From NCBI GenBank assembly GCA_951799425.1, contig OX637404.1, forward strand, positions 19,585,545 through 19,649,544: 64,000 nucleotides of DNA, written 5' to 3'. Below the pieces are notes generated by a model. It was not told where the DNA came from and ran no database searches. It was given only the letters and a program-made list of their open reading frames with translations. Below are positions 21,621-34,379 of the stretch, in pieces. Made by a program: the position numbers and the translations under genes. The first letter of the stretch is position 1. Each line of letters begins with the position of its first letter. This stretch comes from Ilex aquifolium (taxonomy: Eukaryota; Streptophyta; Magnoliopsida; Aquifoliales; Aquifoliaceae).

Positions 21621-22250
21621 GCCTTTTTTTTTTTTTTCAGAAAGTAAAATTTCAATTGATCAAAAAAGTGTACAAGAAAATGGAATGACCCTTAAAAAAA
21701 TAATATGAGGCATTCTCAGTAACCATGTCAAAAAAACTAAAAGATAACACAGGCCATGAGAAAAGAACAATGGTTATGCAAGAACAAAAACAGTTGGTGT
21801 TCCCTAGAGATAGAATTTAGAAGAAGTGGAGGCCTTGAGCTTAAACTTCAATCCAAATTCCTCATCAGAGACCCAAACTCTGAGATAATAATTTTTTGAT
21901 CGCTCCCTCATTATGTGCAAAAAAATATGTCAGAGTTGTTCAAAAAATTCACCAAAGCAACAAAACTACAATGATCTAGACAGAATAAATGGGGGGGAAG
22001 TAGCTGCCTTGAGCCAAAACTTCCACCAAGCAAGAACAAAGGTGGGGAGCACTACGTATAGGAAGAACATAGTGGGGGGGGGGGGGGGGGGGGGGGATTC
22101 TTTGATCGCTCCCTCATTTCCTTTGTAATGGCAATTCCTCTATAGGAAGGGATGAGCACTACATCACTTTGAGCATGTTAAAGAGCAAGATTTGAAATTT
22201 CTTTGGGAATTTGATTTTGCCTGAACTCAATAGAGGTAAAACTCAAAGAC
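21621..22250 (-). other. Poly(T)-headed segment with internal duplication
   Basis: A T15 run at about 21622 could be the poly(A) tail of a minus-strand retrotransposon fragment. Two related blocks follow ('ggccttgagcttaaacttc' at 21830 and 'tgccttgagccaaaacttcc' at 22007; 'tttgatcgctccctcatt' occurs twice, near 21895 and 22099). No coding domain was recognised. Confidence 0.35.
22074..22096. repeat. G23 homopolymer
   Basis: An uninterrupted run of 23 G on the plus strand between the two duplicated blocks. It can form a G-quadruplex and is also a likely sequencing or assembly problem point. Confidence 0.9.
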
Positions 22251-23439
22251 ACTGAAGAACATTCACTTTCTTCTGCCCTTTATTGAGCCAAATAAGCATC
22301 AGGCAAAAGTAATACAAAGAAGAAGAAGAGCTCAAGCATAAGTTTGCATTGCAATATGCAAATCAAGTACAACGTTAAAGAACATAAAAAAAAAAGTTAC
22401 AACGTAAAAGTGTAACCAACACACTTGGGTGGCAACACATAAGTAAGAGGACAAAAAAACCACTACAGAAGCAATCTTGAATGTATAATCTGAATTTAAG
22501 AAGCAATCTTCCCTCCTCTGGTCTGGGTCGACATTGTTCTTTTCTCTGTTTTTTACTTGGTCGTTCAAGATGAAGTCTTGAAGCCAAAGAGAACTTCTTG
22601 GAGAGAGACGTCTGTATATGGTAGTTCTCTTTGGTTTCTTGGAGAGAGATGTCTCTTGATATATTGATTACACAAAGTCATAGCATAGAAAAGTTCTTGC
22701 ATAAGGATTCCCATACCACCAGAGATCGCTACATAAACTTATTTTTTCCCTTTTGACCAACATGCAGACCAACAAAGTATATTTGAGGGTTTCTCTCAAA
22801 GCCAACCATTGAGACATATGATGATCCTCCCCCACCCGGAGCCTTCATCATTCCAGACCCACTGCCACCACCGCAACTTCCCTTTGGGCAACAGGAGGTT
22901 GAAGCCAAAGAGAACTGCTTCTCTGTTTTTTACTTGGTCGTTCAAGATGAAGGCTTGAAGCCAAAGAGAACTTCTTGGAGAGAGATGTTCTCTTTGGCTT
23001 CTTAGAGAGAGACGTTTCTTTGGAAAGATGGGCCAAAGAGAATACAGAAGCTTTCATATGCTTACGTTTTTTGCCAAACAGAACTTTTTTTCTTTATATT
23101 TTTTGTCTGTGCGTGTTAGGGAAGCGGAGAAGACGAAAAGATTTTGCCCCATCTGTCCTTGATTTGGGGCTTGAATTTTGGGAAGAAATTTTGTGGATTT
23201 AATCAAATATTAATCTTGCCTAATCAACATTTCAAGTCAATTGCCATGTCATTTGGGCTCTTTATTTGGTCCCTAATTTTGGTCAGCAATTGACATGACA
23301 GCTGACTTGGGCTTCTTTATTTGGTGCCATGTCATTTGGGCCCAATAAAGACTCCAAATAATATACTGTCATGTCATTTGAGCTCTAAATTTGGTCCCAA
23401 AATTTGGTCAGTGTAGCATTACTCTTGTTTCATGGATAA

Positions 23440-23712
23440 CAGTGGTGGGTTTGAGAAACAGGAGTAAATATTGAATGCAACGGTGATAATCACCAACCAA
23501 TAATAAAATCTCAAATAGAAAAGGTGAACCCCACTTGGGCTTACATGACAGAAATGTAGGAAGTTATTTGCTTACATGGCAAGTTAGTTATTGATTTTTG
23601 TGGGGTTCATCTGCTTATTTATTTTAGTATTATTGGTTGGTGATACCATATCACCTTATCACGTGGTATCACCGTTGTAATAAATATTTTCTCGAGAAAC
23701 ATGTGGGGGAAA
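23440..23712. mobile_element. MITE with imperfect terminal inverted repeats
   Basis: The left part (gtttgagaaac, then aaatattgaatgcaacggtgat) is matched inversely by the right part (atcaccgttgtaataaatatt, then ctcgagaaac). Inner blocks 'caccaaccaataata' and 'gaaccccac' are also inverted. A related copy lies at 572-800. The exact termini are uncertain because the outer similarity fades gradually. Confidence 0.6.
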
Positions 23713-25819
23713 GAGATGAGATTTAAATTTTTTCAATTCAACTATTTTTTTATTGGATGGTCACAATATATAGATGATGTAGTGTCAATTTTAATATTTT
23801 GTCCAAATGTAAAAGGTTGTTGGAACTGAGGACTTTTGGGGAATTGCCGTAAAATGGGTTTTTTCAACATGACCCCAAGAAGTTATATCTTTTTTAGAAT
23901 CGACCCATACCCACAAAAATTATAAATGTTGATATCATACCTCTTTCTGTACCAAAGTCAAATCTTAGAATTTTTACTATTGTTCATTTGTGTAAGTCCA
24001 ACCTATTTATTTTTTCCTTTGGTATTGTTGTTGCTATGAACATGTTTTCTATTACCACAACAATTTCTATGGTCCTTTTGAACATTAATTGGATTTTCCT
24101 CCTAATATCCCTCAACAATTTTTTCTAAAGTATAAACTAATGTAATAAAGGTCATCATACTATTTTGGGAAGAAATCATATGCAAATTGGGTTTGCAAGA
24201 AAGTAAGATTGGGTTATTTGATTTTATATCTTGTCTAAGCTAACCCTAGATGTAGGTAAGAATTAACTTTCTTGCAGATGTATAAGATAATCATATATTA
24301 CTTGATATCACTGATGGAGGCTACCACCGATATATTAAACTAGACAACATCCTCTTCAAGAACCAAAACCAATTAAAATTGGTCAATTTAAAAAAAAAAA
24401 AAAAAAAGTTATTTTGCTATTTTATCATTGATTAATACAATTCATCCGCACTAAATATGCATTGAACATAATTCACCATTCATGGAATATATTACTTATC
24501 AGTTAGAATTTTGATCCATTATAGGTCTACCTTAGTTACAAACAAAAAAAAATCCTGTACTAATTGAATGATGTGATGTTAGCAATCTTAGCAATAAAGT
24601 CTCAAAATGTAGTATGTTGTGAATAGATACGATTCATTTCATCTCTTTCACATTCTTCCGTCTTTCGTTAGCTCTCTTCTTTTCTCATCGGAGGTGAATA
24701 ACACCAACTAGAACAAGGTTGACATTTATTATCGAGAGATTTTGAAGTCAAGTCCTAAAAATTCTTTGTTGCTTATAAATTATGGGAAATATTTGCATTA
24801 GGTACACTTTAAATGATTATTTTTTTGAAAATAATATCAAAAATTTTTCAATACATGTGGAAAACTTTTGATTAACTAAATTGTCCTTATAAAACATAAA
24901 AACAAACAACAATAGATGTTTTAGTAATATTTTATTACTTTATAAATACTTATTGGTCACTAATATTCTTTAATTACTTCAATGAGACATTTTCCCAAAG
25001 GAAGTGTTCTTATTTTTCATTTTTTTTACAAAAAGCACTATTTTTTTTTTTGGGGGGGGGGGGGAGGAAGTGTTCTTAAATTTACTCCAACCCGTTATAG
25101 ACCGCATGGAATTTTTCAACTCCTCAACGTAGCACATTTCACCTTCTCCTTATTAATTTTAGAATGCTATAGGCTCAAATTAAAAGATCCCCATAGCAAA
25201 CATTTGAGAGACCTTTTTCCCTCGCACACCTATAATCTCTCAATTACATTAAATTCAATCCATTCTTCTAATCTTTTTGAAAAGCACTTCAAATTAAACA
25301 TATGGGAATGCAACCAAACAGTTACTTCCAAAGACACAACAATAGCTTATCAAGAATTCACACCGTTGAAATGCATGGTGACTCCTTGTAAGTAGGAGAA
25401 AACGGATGCATAGTCAAACATATCTCTCAAATAAACCACACATTTTCCCTGTAATTCTATAGAACCTCTTTAAGCTCATGGATCCATATTTCTCTCTTTA
25501 CACAGGTGTGCTGTTTTAGTCTCCATGTCTACTTTCATTTTGGTGATAAATCCTTTATTTGGTTAAGGTTGGCTTAGTTTAATTTCTTTTTTTTGGTGCT
25601 AGCTTAGTTTAATTCCTGAATCTGATATTGACTACTCTTATATCATTTTCCTAAAACAGATGATCCTTGAGAGTGTCACAGATGCTGAGGTTGAGGTTCT
25701 TAGGATTCTGGGAAAGTCTTGTTATACTTGGAAAATTTAGAACCTGTGGGAAAATCAACTCTCTGAGTAAATGTGTTGGATTCAATTTTAGAATAGACTA
25801 TTATCAAGCTCTGAAACAC

Positions 25820-25856
<37 letters not shown>

Positions 25857-26384
25857 CCACTAATAAAATACACTTTCACTTACCAACCTCCTTTTAGTTG
25901 AGAGTTTTGAATGCTTTAATTTGTAATTATTTTTGTGGCTATAGCCTTTGCTAGAGTCTTGATAATACACGTATTGCTTGGCTTGCCTAGAAATCTCCAA
26001 TCCATCTATGTCTCTGAAAATCTGTATAAAAAAATTTGCTTATTCAACTAAAAAGCAAATCAGCAGGTTGTTCCAAGCAAAATAGAAATTTCAAAACATG
26101 ATTCACTTCTATTTCATCTAGTGCGATATCAAAAGTGATTTATATAAATATTTGCATATAAATAAAACACATACATGTGTTTGTGCTTGAATGCTCGTGC
26201 TATCAACATTGGAGGAATTGAGCAAATTTGGAGAAGAGAAAACCAAAAAGAAAAAATGTAAAATAAACACATTAAAAAATACCTAAAAGGGTGAGAGGAG
26301 AAGAGAAAAAAATATTTAAAAAGATACTATCAAACAGTACCTAAAAATTCACATGCGAAAAAGATGATATCATTCTGTATCCCG
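23713..26384. other. AT-rich intergenic DNA
   Basis: No gene is supported. It contains A18 near 24390, a G13 run at about 25054, and a (CT)n microsatellite at 25823-25851. The open frame 24982-25395 (137 codons) crosses the G-run and has no recognised domain. The last part (26300-26384) would hold the 3' end of the downstream F-box gene on the minus strand. Confidence 0.4.
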
Positions 26385-27560
26385 TCACACAAGACCAAGC
26401 AGCGCCCGTTTCGGGGAAATAAGACTGGGTTCAAAAGAAGAACTTGAATGCCAATTGTTTATCCCGGTTAAGTTCAGCTGCAAGTTTTTTTTCTTCTTGA
26501 TGAAGTACTTCAAAAGTGGTGTCCCCTCATAAAACCCACCTTGTAGCAAGTAACTATCATCGTTTCCCTTACCAATTACTGAACTGTAAGATGACTTAAC
26601 CAGCGAGTACAAAGACACTGTGCGCTGATAGTATATGTGAAGGCTTCCAGCTTCATTCCTCTTCAATTGCCACACATGCATTAACTGATAATAACGAGGT
26701 CTCCTTTTTCTCTCTCAGGTCTGAAATTCAAGTACCCTCAAGGATAAAATACCACCTAAACTCAGCAACTTAAAATCCATCAGATGCGGTTCACATACAG
26801 GAAACTTCACATTGGGAGGCAAAGATACAGTCTGAAATTTTTCATCAACTATATCTAACATGAGTATGTGAATGCAGCCCCAGCCAGGAACATTCTGATC
26901 GACAATAATCCAATAAAAGTAACCATCCGCGAATAATGACCCCTCAATACACATTTCAATTACATCAAAAGGGGTACTTATCTGTCTCCATGAACTTTCC
27001 CCAAGTGTAATAATCTCAAACTTGAAACCACTGCTTCCCATAAAATCGTTGTATACTCTTAAAAGTTTGTATTTTTTGGTAGATGGATCAAAGCCAATAT
27101 CAACACGATGATCCCTCACAGGAAGTTTGGATCCAGCATTTGGCAAAAGAATATATTCTCTTACAACTGGGTTCCATATGAGAACAGGGTCTAGCTCATT
27201 AACCATGGCAACACAGAGCATCCCATTATAGGATCCCATGATAGTAGGAAACCATTTTTCCATGACTTCTATTTCCCCGACTTTGCAACCCTCACTGTCC
27301 ACCAGCAAGAGCTTGGTTCGTGATGTTTTGATAAGGACGAGTCGGGCTGGTTGTTGAATGGTTCTATTGAGCTGTAAATTGACAAAATGTGGATCTTGAA
27401 TCAGATAGTACCAGGCCTTGCATACGCTCCTGCATCTCAAAATTGATTTCATTGGTAGCCAAGATAGGATGTTAGGTATTATGTCAGCCAGAAGAGACAC
27501 CACTGCCCCACTAACTGAATGGGTGCAATTGTCCGCATTTCCTCGTGTCAAGTCATCCAT
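26385..27560 (-). CDS. F-box/FBA protein gene with one in-frame TGA
   Basis: From ATG 27560 the protein has an N-terminal F-box (about residues 22-66: IIPNILSWLPMKSILRCRSV then CKAWYYLI) and then an FBA-type interaction domain (SYNGMLCV, LIWNPVVREYILLP, GFDPSTKKYKLLRVYN, LGESSWRQI). F-box proteins dock substrates to SCF ubiquitin ligases through SKP1. After codon 281 a TGA (26715-26717) intervenes. The same frame then stays open for 109 more codons to 26385, with MHVWQLKRN and IGKGNDDSYLL matching the C-terminus of the paralogue at 51880. The 391-codon total equals the family length. So either a recent nonsense allele, a truncated 281-residue protein, or a base error. Confidence 0.85.
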
Positions 27561-27599
27561 TATAATGGAACAGATATGTATGGGTGCTGCAGCAAATCA

Positions 27600-28125
27600 A
27601 TTCTGACAGAGGTATATTTCCTCACTTAACCAACCTTCAAAATTAATTTCACATGAAAACATAAAATTAAAATTAGATTTCTAAGATTAAAATTTTAAGT
27701 AACCAGTGATTGTGGGTGGTATATAGTGGAACGGGTGAAACATAAAAATAAAATGGATTTCAATGAACAACTCAATGATAAAAGACACAGAGATGTCCCC
27801 AATATAGGATGCAAACACACCACAAAATGCAAAACATGAAAGATGAGGTGATCAAATTTGTTTAACATTCAATGAACCAATTATATTGTATGGTAATGCA
27901 CCCAATATTCAATAGGATTGCACGAATCCTTGTTTGGCACGATTAACTCAACTCAATTAACCTAAGCTTTTTCCCAAATGGTATCGAATACATGAATCTT
28001 ATTCCCTTATTATGCTCCATATAGGGTCATATTCTCTATTATTCAAAATTAATGTTGATCTACCTCAAATTCTTGCATTACCTTCGATACGTATCATATC
28101 ACACTTCCTTATTAGTATATTAATA
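27600..28125. other. Upstream region of the F-box gene
   Basis: Probable 5' side and promoter of the minus-strand F-box gene. AT-rich; no specific element could be named. Confidence 0.3.
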
Positions 28126-28129
28126 GGCG

Positions 28130-30440
28130 CTCTATAAACTTGTTCAAATCACCAAAAATTGATTCTATCTTAATTTATACCCTATCGGTGCTAGTTCCAT
28201 CGTTTACGAAGATTCTCATTCTTTATCTATCTTTGTTAGTTTATTCATACAATCTTAACATCGGTATTTCAGCCATATTATTTCTAAGCAAATGTTTTTT
28301 AGTCGTCCAATATTTTGTAACATAAAGCATTACTGGTCCAATAATGGTCATATAGAATTTATCTTTCAGCTTAAGAGGTATATGTTGACCATATTACACA
28401 CAAGATGCATTTCTCCGATTAATCCATCCTACTTTATTCTATGACCAACAACATCTTCAACCTCCCCATCCCTTCGGATAATTGACTCACACTGTCAAAA
28501 GTATTCCGTTGTTAATTCCTACTTTAGAGTTTTACCACCCAATTCTATATCATCAGTAATTAATATTCATCATAGAATCTCATCCTTGGTCTGCCTACTT
28601 ATTCATGCATAATCAAGACAAAAGTTACGGATAAAGCAAAATCCAGTTATAAGCCTACAGTGATTGGGAATTAGTTATTCTCCAATGGAGTTGTTCTCAA
28701 CAAAGTTACTACGCATTCGTACATGAAGATAAATAACGATCGTTTTATGGTTTTTATAGAAGTAGAGAAAGTCTATGATAGCGCCCATGGTGCACTAAAG
28801 CATATAGCTTTTATTATTGGTCCCCCAACCAGAAATCTAAACTGATTTTGAGATTCTATAGTTTTAAACTATGAAGCAAGGATACTTCGTTAAGGTTAAC
28901 ATATCCATCTCGGATACCGTATCAGATACAATACTTGTCGGATATTCAAAAATACATATCAGATACATGCAATACATACCCGATAATAAATAAAATACGT
29001 GGATACTTTTGCGAGTACTTCAATACGCATAGCGATATTATAATATTAATTTTTAACCTTTACCTCCTTCTTTCGAATTCACATAAAACGTAATATATCA
29101 ATAAAAATCTATGACTTGACGACACATGAGAGTTTTTTAAGTATTATCCACTATTACATACCAAAAGAGAATACATGAGTTAATTACAAGCAAATCAACT
29201 AGTTAAATGATGGTGCTTCTTCCATTAATTAGTCACGTTCACAATGTACATATACCATAAGGAGACGATATATACCTTTTTAAAAGTAAAAATTACTAAT
29301 TTTGCTTATCATTATTAAAGAATAACTCAAAATTATAGCTATTAAATTATTAGATAATAGTACAAATATATAATATATTTTTTATAGATAAATCTTGATC
29401 GTATTTGTATCCTATTTTTTTAAGTTTTATCATATTTTTGTATCTGTGTCGTATCGTGCTCATATCCTAATCCATGATTCCTAGATTTTAAGCTTATCAT
29501 TGCTCAATCACTCTCTTAAAAAATTTCATTATATGATTCGTTAATTTAACACCTTATTAATTTCTACACCGTTGTATGCTCTCTTTATTTTTATAAATAG
29601 ATACTAAAATATTTTCTAAGTCGTTATAGCCTTATTAAATAATTTAGGTAACAAAGATATGCTAACATTTAGTAATTAATTCCAAACCTTGATTGGTATA
29701 CCATCCAATCCTTAAGTTTTTTCAGTTTTTATTTCCTTTTTGACGTTATTTACTAGGACATTTAATTCTACGAAAAAAAAAGTATTTTTGCTAATCTCCT
29801 AATGCTCGGTACATTTTTCAACACCTAATATTATTTTCATTCAACAACTTCTCAAAGTAGTTACTTCATCTTTTCTTTCCTCATTTTGTATTAAAACCCT
29901 TGAATCTTAGTGCTTAATACACTTGGTATGGTTATAATCTCTAGTTTTTTCCTTAATTTGGCAAGTCTATACATAATTCTCTCTCAATTTTTTGTATCTA
30001 GTTTAGAATAAATATTATTATATGCTTTATACTTTCCTTCTCTTACCGCTTTTTTAAAACATTATTCACCTTCAAATTTTCCTCATGTTTTATAACAAGT
30101 TCTTTTTTTTACTAAAGTTTGGACCCATAATTCTACCACCAAGTTTCTTTTAGCTGATGAGTCAATATCCGAGAGCGTCTTTAAGCCTCGCCGCCTGATT
30201 CTTGGACTTGTAATTTATTTTCTCAACTGCAAAAAATCTAATCAACTTTTCTTTAATCCACTTTTAAAGGTATTAAATGTCCATCTCTTTTTTAAAAAAT
30301 AAGTGTCTGCTATCATAAGACCTTCACTACAAAATTTAAGATAGAGTTTCCCAACATCATTTGTTGCTCACCATGGACAATCTCACATCCTCCCTGGTCT
30401 TTTCCTATATGACCATTCAAAGTTTCCTATCTACAGGTAT
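28130..30440 (-). mobile_element. RTE-type LINE, ORF2 remnant with internal rearrangement
   Basis: Read on the minus strand, from high to low coordinate: KETWW near 30150, AVREGKYKAYNNIYSKLD and RLAKLRKKTRDYNHTKCIKH (30050-29900), GLDGIPIKVWN (near 29690), IYKNKESIQRC and HIMKFFKRVIEQ (29600-29490). After a gap come IIRRDGEVEDVVGHRIK (28490-28430) and HIPLKLKDKFYMTIIGPVML (28400-28325). These are successive blocks of the reverse transcriptase ORF of plant RTE-like LINEs. The part at 28860-29470 is unrelated DNA. A piece at 28735-28790 reads FMVFIEVEKVYDSA on the plus strand, so one RT block is inverted. Many stops; dead. Confidence 0.75.
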
Positions 30441-33400
30441 TTTTTGCATTAATTCATCAATATGTTCTTAAAATTACATTTTAACATAGTCATCAAATCT
30501 CTCAATGTTTAAGAACTAACAATATTAATTATATTTTGTCCTATTAGAAGCTTGATTAATATTATTTTATCGCGCTCCTAAGAACAATCATTACTTCTTA
30601 TTTAAGATTTCAATTTACAATATTCCAGCTCCATTCTTTCACCTGCTAGAGTTCTTATACTCCATGTTGCTAATTCAAACTTAGTATCTTGAACCAATAT
30701 CTTTACCCACACTAGTCTAGAATGACACGAGAACCATCTTGCACATTTTTCACTGCATCTAGGTGACTAAAACGTAGCGCTCCTTGCCCATTTCTCCAAA
30801 CATCAGGGTCCAAGTACAACACATACCATTAGACAAGCCTTGTCTAATGGCATACTGACCATTACCACTAGAAATTGCATAAACACAAATCAAATTTAAT
30901 CTGTCTTTAGCAAAGCTATAGCCAAAACCTTTTGTCGACAAGCATATTCTTGTATCTTCACAGACAATAAGCATCAAGATGTTCAAGAAAGTAGGGCTAG
31001 GATATCCCAATATAACCTTCTCAATATGACAATGGACATGTGAACTTTGGAAAAGACAAAACAATGTAAAAACACTCGTACATATAAACACCAACAACAT
31101 CAACACCAATGAAATGGAAACCTACCCATTATTCAACAAAAGTCCAACAACAAGGGGAACTAATTAAAATGCTACACAAAATGATCAGAGTAAGAAAATA
31201 AATAAGACTAACATTTACTCAAGATTATCAGCTTGGATTTTAGAGAAAATGGGAAAGTCAATGATTAGAGTGAATACGACAATAAACCATATAACAAAAA
31301 CGAGGTAAAAATATATATCAAGTGAATAGGCAAATAAAGCAAAATAAGAGATAGAGTACAAAAGATTCATTGTTAGATAGTTTTTGCTGATCTATCAAAA
31401 TTTCTAAATTCAATCACTTTCACGGCTCAGCACAGAGTGGATGTTCAATCGGAAGTCAGGTTGGCTACAAGCTTTTACTAGGGTCTCTCTGGCGTAATAT
31501 TAGGTGTGTTGTTTGCGATAAAGTTACCCTACTCTTTTTTCTGTCAATATTAGTGAACCATGCGACACAACAATAAAAATAGTGGCTGTGTGGCTATATT
31601 CAAGCAAACTGAAGACAGAATTGAGAAAGGTAAAACGGATTTGATTCTTTGGTGGCACCGCATTGTTACGTGTGGTGTGGTTTGAGTCTTTGAACTAGTT
31701 CCTTTATCTCAATTAATTTTAGCTATTGTATCAGCAGAGGTTTCTCTCTCCAATTCTTCATGTTTGACACCTTACAATTTTCTTTTCATTATTTTTAGTG
31801 ATGGTGATTGAATTCAAAATCAGGCATTGACTTCTAAGTAGTTCTGCTTTACCATTAAGTTGAGGCACCAGTCGGCACTTCACGCTTTGGGGCCTGACAT
31901 TTTCAACTATTGACATGTGGCAACAAATTTTGGCTGCAAAACAAACTGGCAAAATTACAAGAGAGAGAGAGATGGGGGAGAGGAAGTTGAGGACAAATCG
32001 TGCCACGAAGTATGTGAATGTGACGCTCGCATAACATCACACTAAACAAACTCCTTTGGCTTCAAAGACTAACAGGTATTCTTTTACGTCTATTGTGATA
32101 TAATAAGGAAGATAGGTATTTTTTTTTCACATTTGGTTTCCTGCTACAATCAATTATAAAAGTCTCTTCCCATCTTTTCCTCCCCACCAAATTACCAAAC
32201 CCTACTAGAGGTTCTCAGTTACTTACAAAAATGCAATAATAGAACTAGAAAACATAGTATTTTATCAACCTTATAGACAGAATTCTAATTTTTTTTTTTT
32301 TCAATTCATAGTTTAGAAATCAATGCATATCTTAACATCTTCTTAATCCATATGCATACCTCAGTTTCTATTATCCCATCCAAGGAAGCATAAATAGTGT
32401 AAAGATATTAAGAATACAAGGCTCCAAAATTACATGTTCCTATGAAATGATTAAAAAGCTTCGAGCACAATAGTTTTGATCCTTCATAAAAAAAAATTAG
32501 TAAAGAAAAAAAAAAGTTGTGTACTTAACCGCAACAACATCTATTTGTTCATTGAATTGAATGACAACAATGAATACCAATATTTGAATTGATGAGAAGG
32601 AAAAATTGACTTTGATAGCCTGATTTATTTGTTGGAGATTATCTTATGTGACCCACAAACAACTTGGAGGTGGTGGCGCTTCGACTGAGTTGGTATTTTG
32701 GATTGATAGAGGTGTATGAGGAAGGCATGTTTTTGGGGGAGGGAGTGAGATGGGCGGTGATGAGATTAGGGCCTAGTAGGGTTTTGACGGATAGTCCAGA
32801 CTCTGGAGAGAATATTTGCTAGAACTATAGGAGTGGAGTACATATTGAATTTGAATGTAACTCTTACATTACACTATGTATGTCCTGCTACTGTCCAATA
32901 AAAAATAATCAAATAAAAAAATTTACACCACTTCTTCTAATGGGATAATTATTAAATTACATGGGGTAATCATTGAATTACATGGATGAGTGGTTAATAA
33001 CTTGTTATGTTCTTTGGTATGGTATGTTTGGTATGATGGATGGAAAAATGAAAGGATGTGTTTGAATGGAAAGTAGAAAAGAACGAGTTTTTTGGTGTTT
33101 GGTTGGATGTAAAAGTGGAAGGATAAGATACATATTTTACCATTATATTTATATACTAGTCTACACTCTACTGTGTAGTAATTTGAAGGAAGGGTATACA
33201 TTTCTGCTACTTTGAACTTAAATTTTTGTGCTTCATGATGTGACCTTATTAATGTTCTAGCAATGGACCCGTGTCTAAAGACACTATATAACACAAAAAA
33301 AAATCATCAATTAGAATGCTGAACCCAATCAATTACCAATTTACTGTAATGTTTTCCGACTATATCACCCTACTCCAATCAGAACAAGTAATTGAGTTAT

Positions 33401-33855
33401 CAAGTTCAAGTGGTAAAACAAACTATGAAATAATAAAGAAAATAGCTCACCAGGTCATTCCATCCACTGACATTAAAAAGATTTACGTGTTCTTGAGTGC
33501 CCTAAAGTTTATTACTCTGATATAGACGCATCAACAAATTCAATGGGCAATTGATACTTCAAACAATCTATTGTGCTACGGAATTCAATAGGCTACTCCC
33601 ACCTTAAAGGCTCTCTTAATTTATCACACCCCCAATCCCGCCGGTAGGTATTCATAAAACTATGAATCGTAAAAAAAAAACATACGAACCCACTTGAAAA
33701 CCAACAAACATAAATTAAAGTTGAAATTTGCTCTCATAGCAAACAACAAAAAACTGTCAAACATTAAAGTTAGCAAAATTTAACAAATCCACAAACAAAA
33801 GTATAAGACAAAAGCCACAACAAACACCCAAAGAACAAAATATATTAGAGCGGAG
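30441..33855. other. AT-rich intergenic DNA
   Basis: No convincing gene. Open frames 30759-31109, 31758-32006 and 32923-33294 (all minus) show no recognised domain. 30450-30700 may still belong to the 5' part of the LINE. The stretch near 33000-33140 (tggaaggat, ggaaagtag) resembles the pyrimidine/purine-rich element remnants at 1225-1862 and 3020-3230. Confidence 0.3.
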
Positions 33856-33860
33856 GGAAG

Positions 33861-34055
33861 GAGAAGCAGAGTTAGAGAGGAGGAGGGAAACCTAATGTTT
33901 ATTACTGTTAGGACAATCCTAACAGTAATAAACTTGTCTATACACCAGGAATAGAGAAGCAGAGTTAGAGAGGAGGAGGGAGGGGAGAGGAGAGAGGAGA
34001 GAGGAGGGAAACCTGGCGATGACGATGGCGATGGCAATGGCGATGGCGATGGCCG
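33861..34055. repeat. Direct repeats around a perfect hairpin, plus GATGGC repeats
   Basis: The sequence 'gagaagcagagttagagagg' followed by 'aggaggga' occurs at about 33861 and again at about 33954. Between them lies a perfect hairpin at 33897-33933: 17-bp arms beginning GTTTATTACTGTTAGGA with a 3-nt loop CAA. A (GATGGC)n-like hexamer run follows at about 34017-34054. Confidence 0.85.
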
Positions 34056-34379
34056 CCGGTGGCCTGGCGTTGAGGCAGTGAGCAGTGTTGGCAGAAAGGA
34101 AGAGAGACGAAAGGGTCAGTTTTGCATAGGTCAGTTCCAATAACATAAGGTTTTTCAGTTCCCGATGGAGTCATAATTGTAGAAAGAGTTAATCACACAA
34201 CTGCATTCTAAGTGCTGGTTTGAAAACGTTTATAATTTTGATTTTTTTAAAAAATGAAAAATAGAATCAATTTTAGATTTTCGTGAGCAAAAAATAAAAA
34301 CAGAGAATGTGTTTGGTTGCTTTTATAGTTGTAAAAAATATTGAAAACAAAAGCAGAAAACTCGTTTGGTTGTAACACT

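Larger units (their letters stand above)
18905..23421. mobile_element. Mutator-like element with long TIRs, transposase remnant and captured gene piece
   Basis: The ends read inward as AATGCTACGCTGACCAAA (left) and AATGCTACACTGACCAAA (right). Inverted similarity continues for about 350 bp: the left arm 18905-19255 pairs with about 22960-23421. The right arm is longer because its terminal 80 bp are partly repeated. A second copy of the inner arm sequence (gaagccaaagagaacttc) lies at 22570-22660. The interior holds a FAR1-type transposase pseudogene on the plus strand and glycolate oxidase exons on the minus strand. No clean 9-bp target duplication was found. Confidence 0.75.

Noticed and set aside
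24982..25395. 137-codon open frame
   Set aside because: Crosses a G13 run; no recognisable domain or codon pattern.
30759..31109. 116-codon minus-strand open frame near the LINE
   Set aside because: No similarity to LINE endonuclease or RT motifs could be seen.
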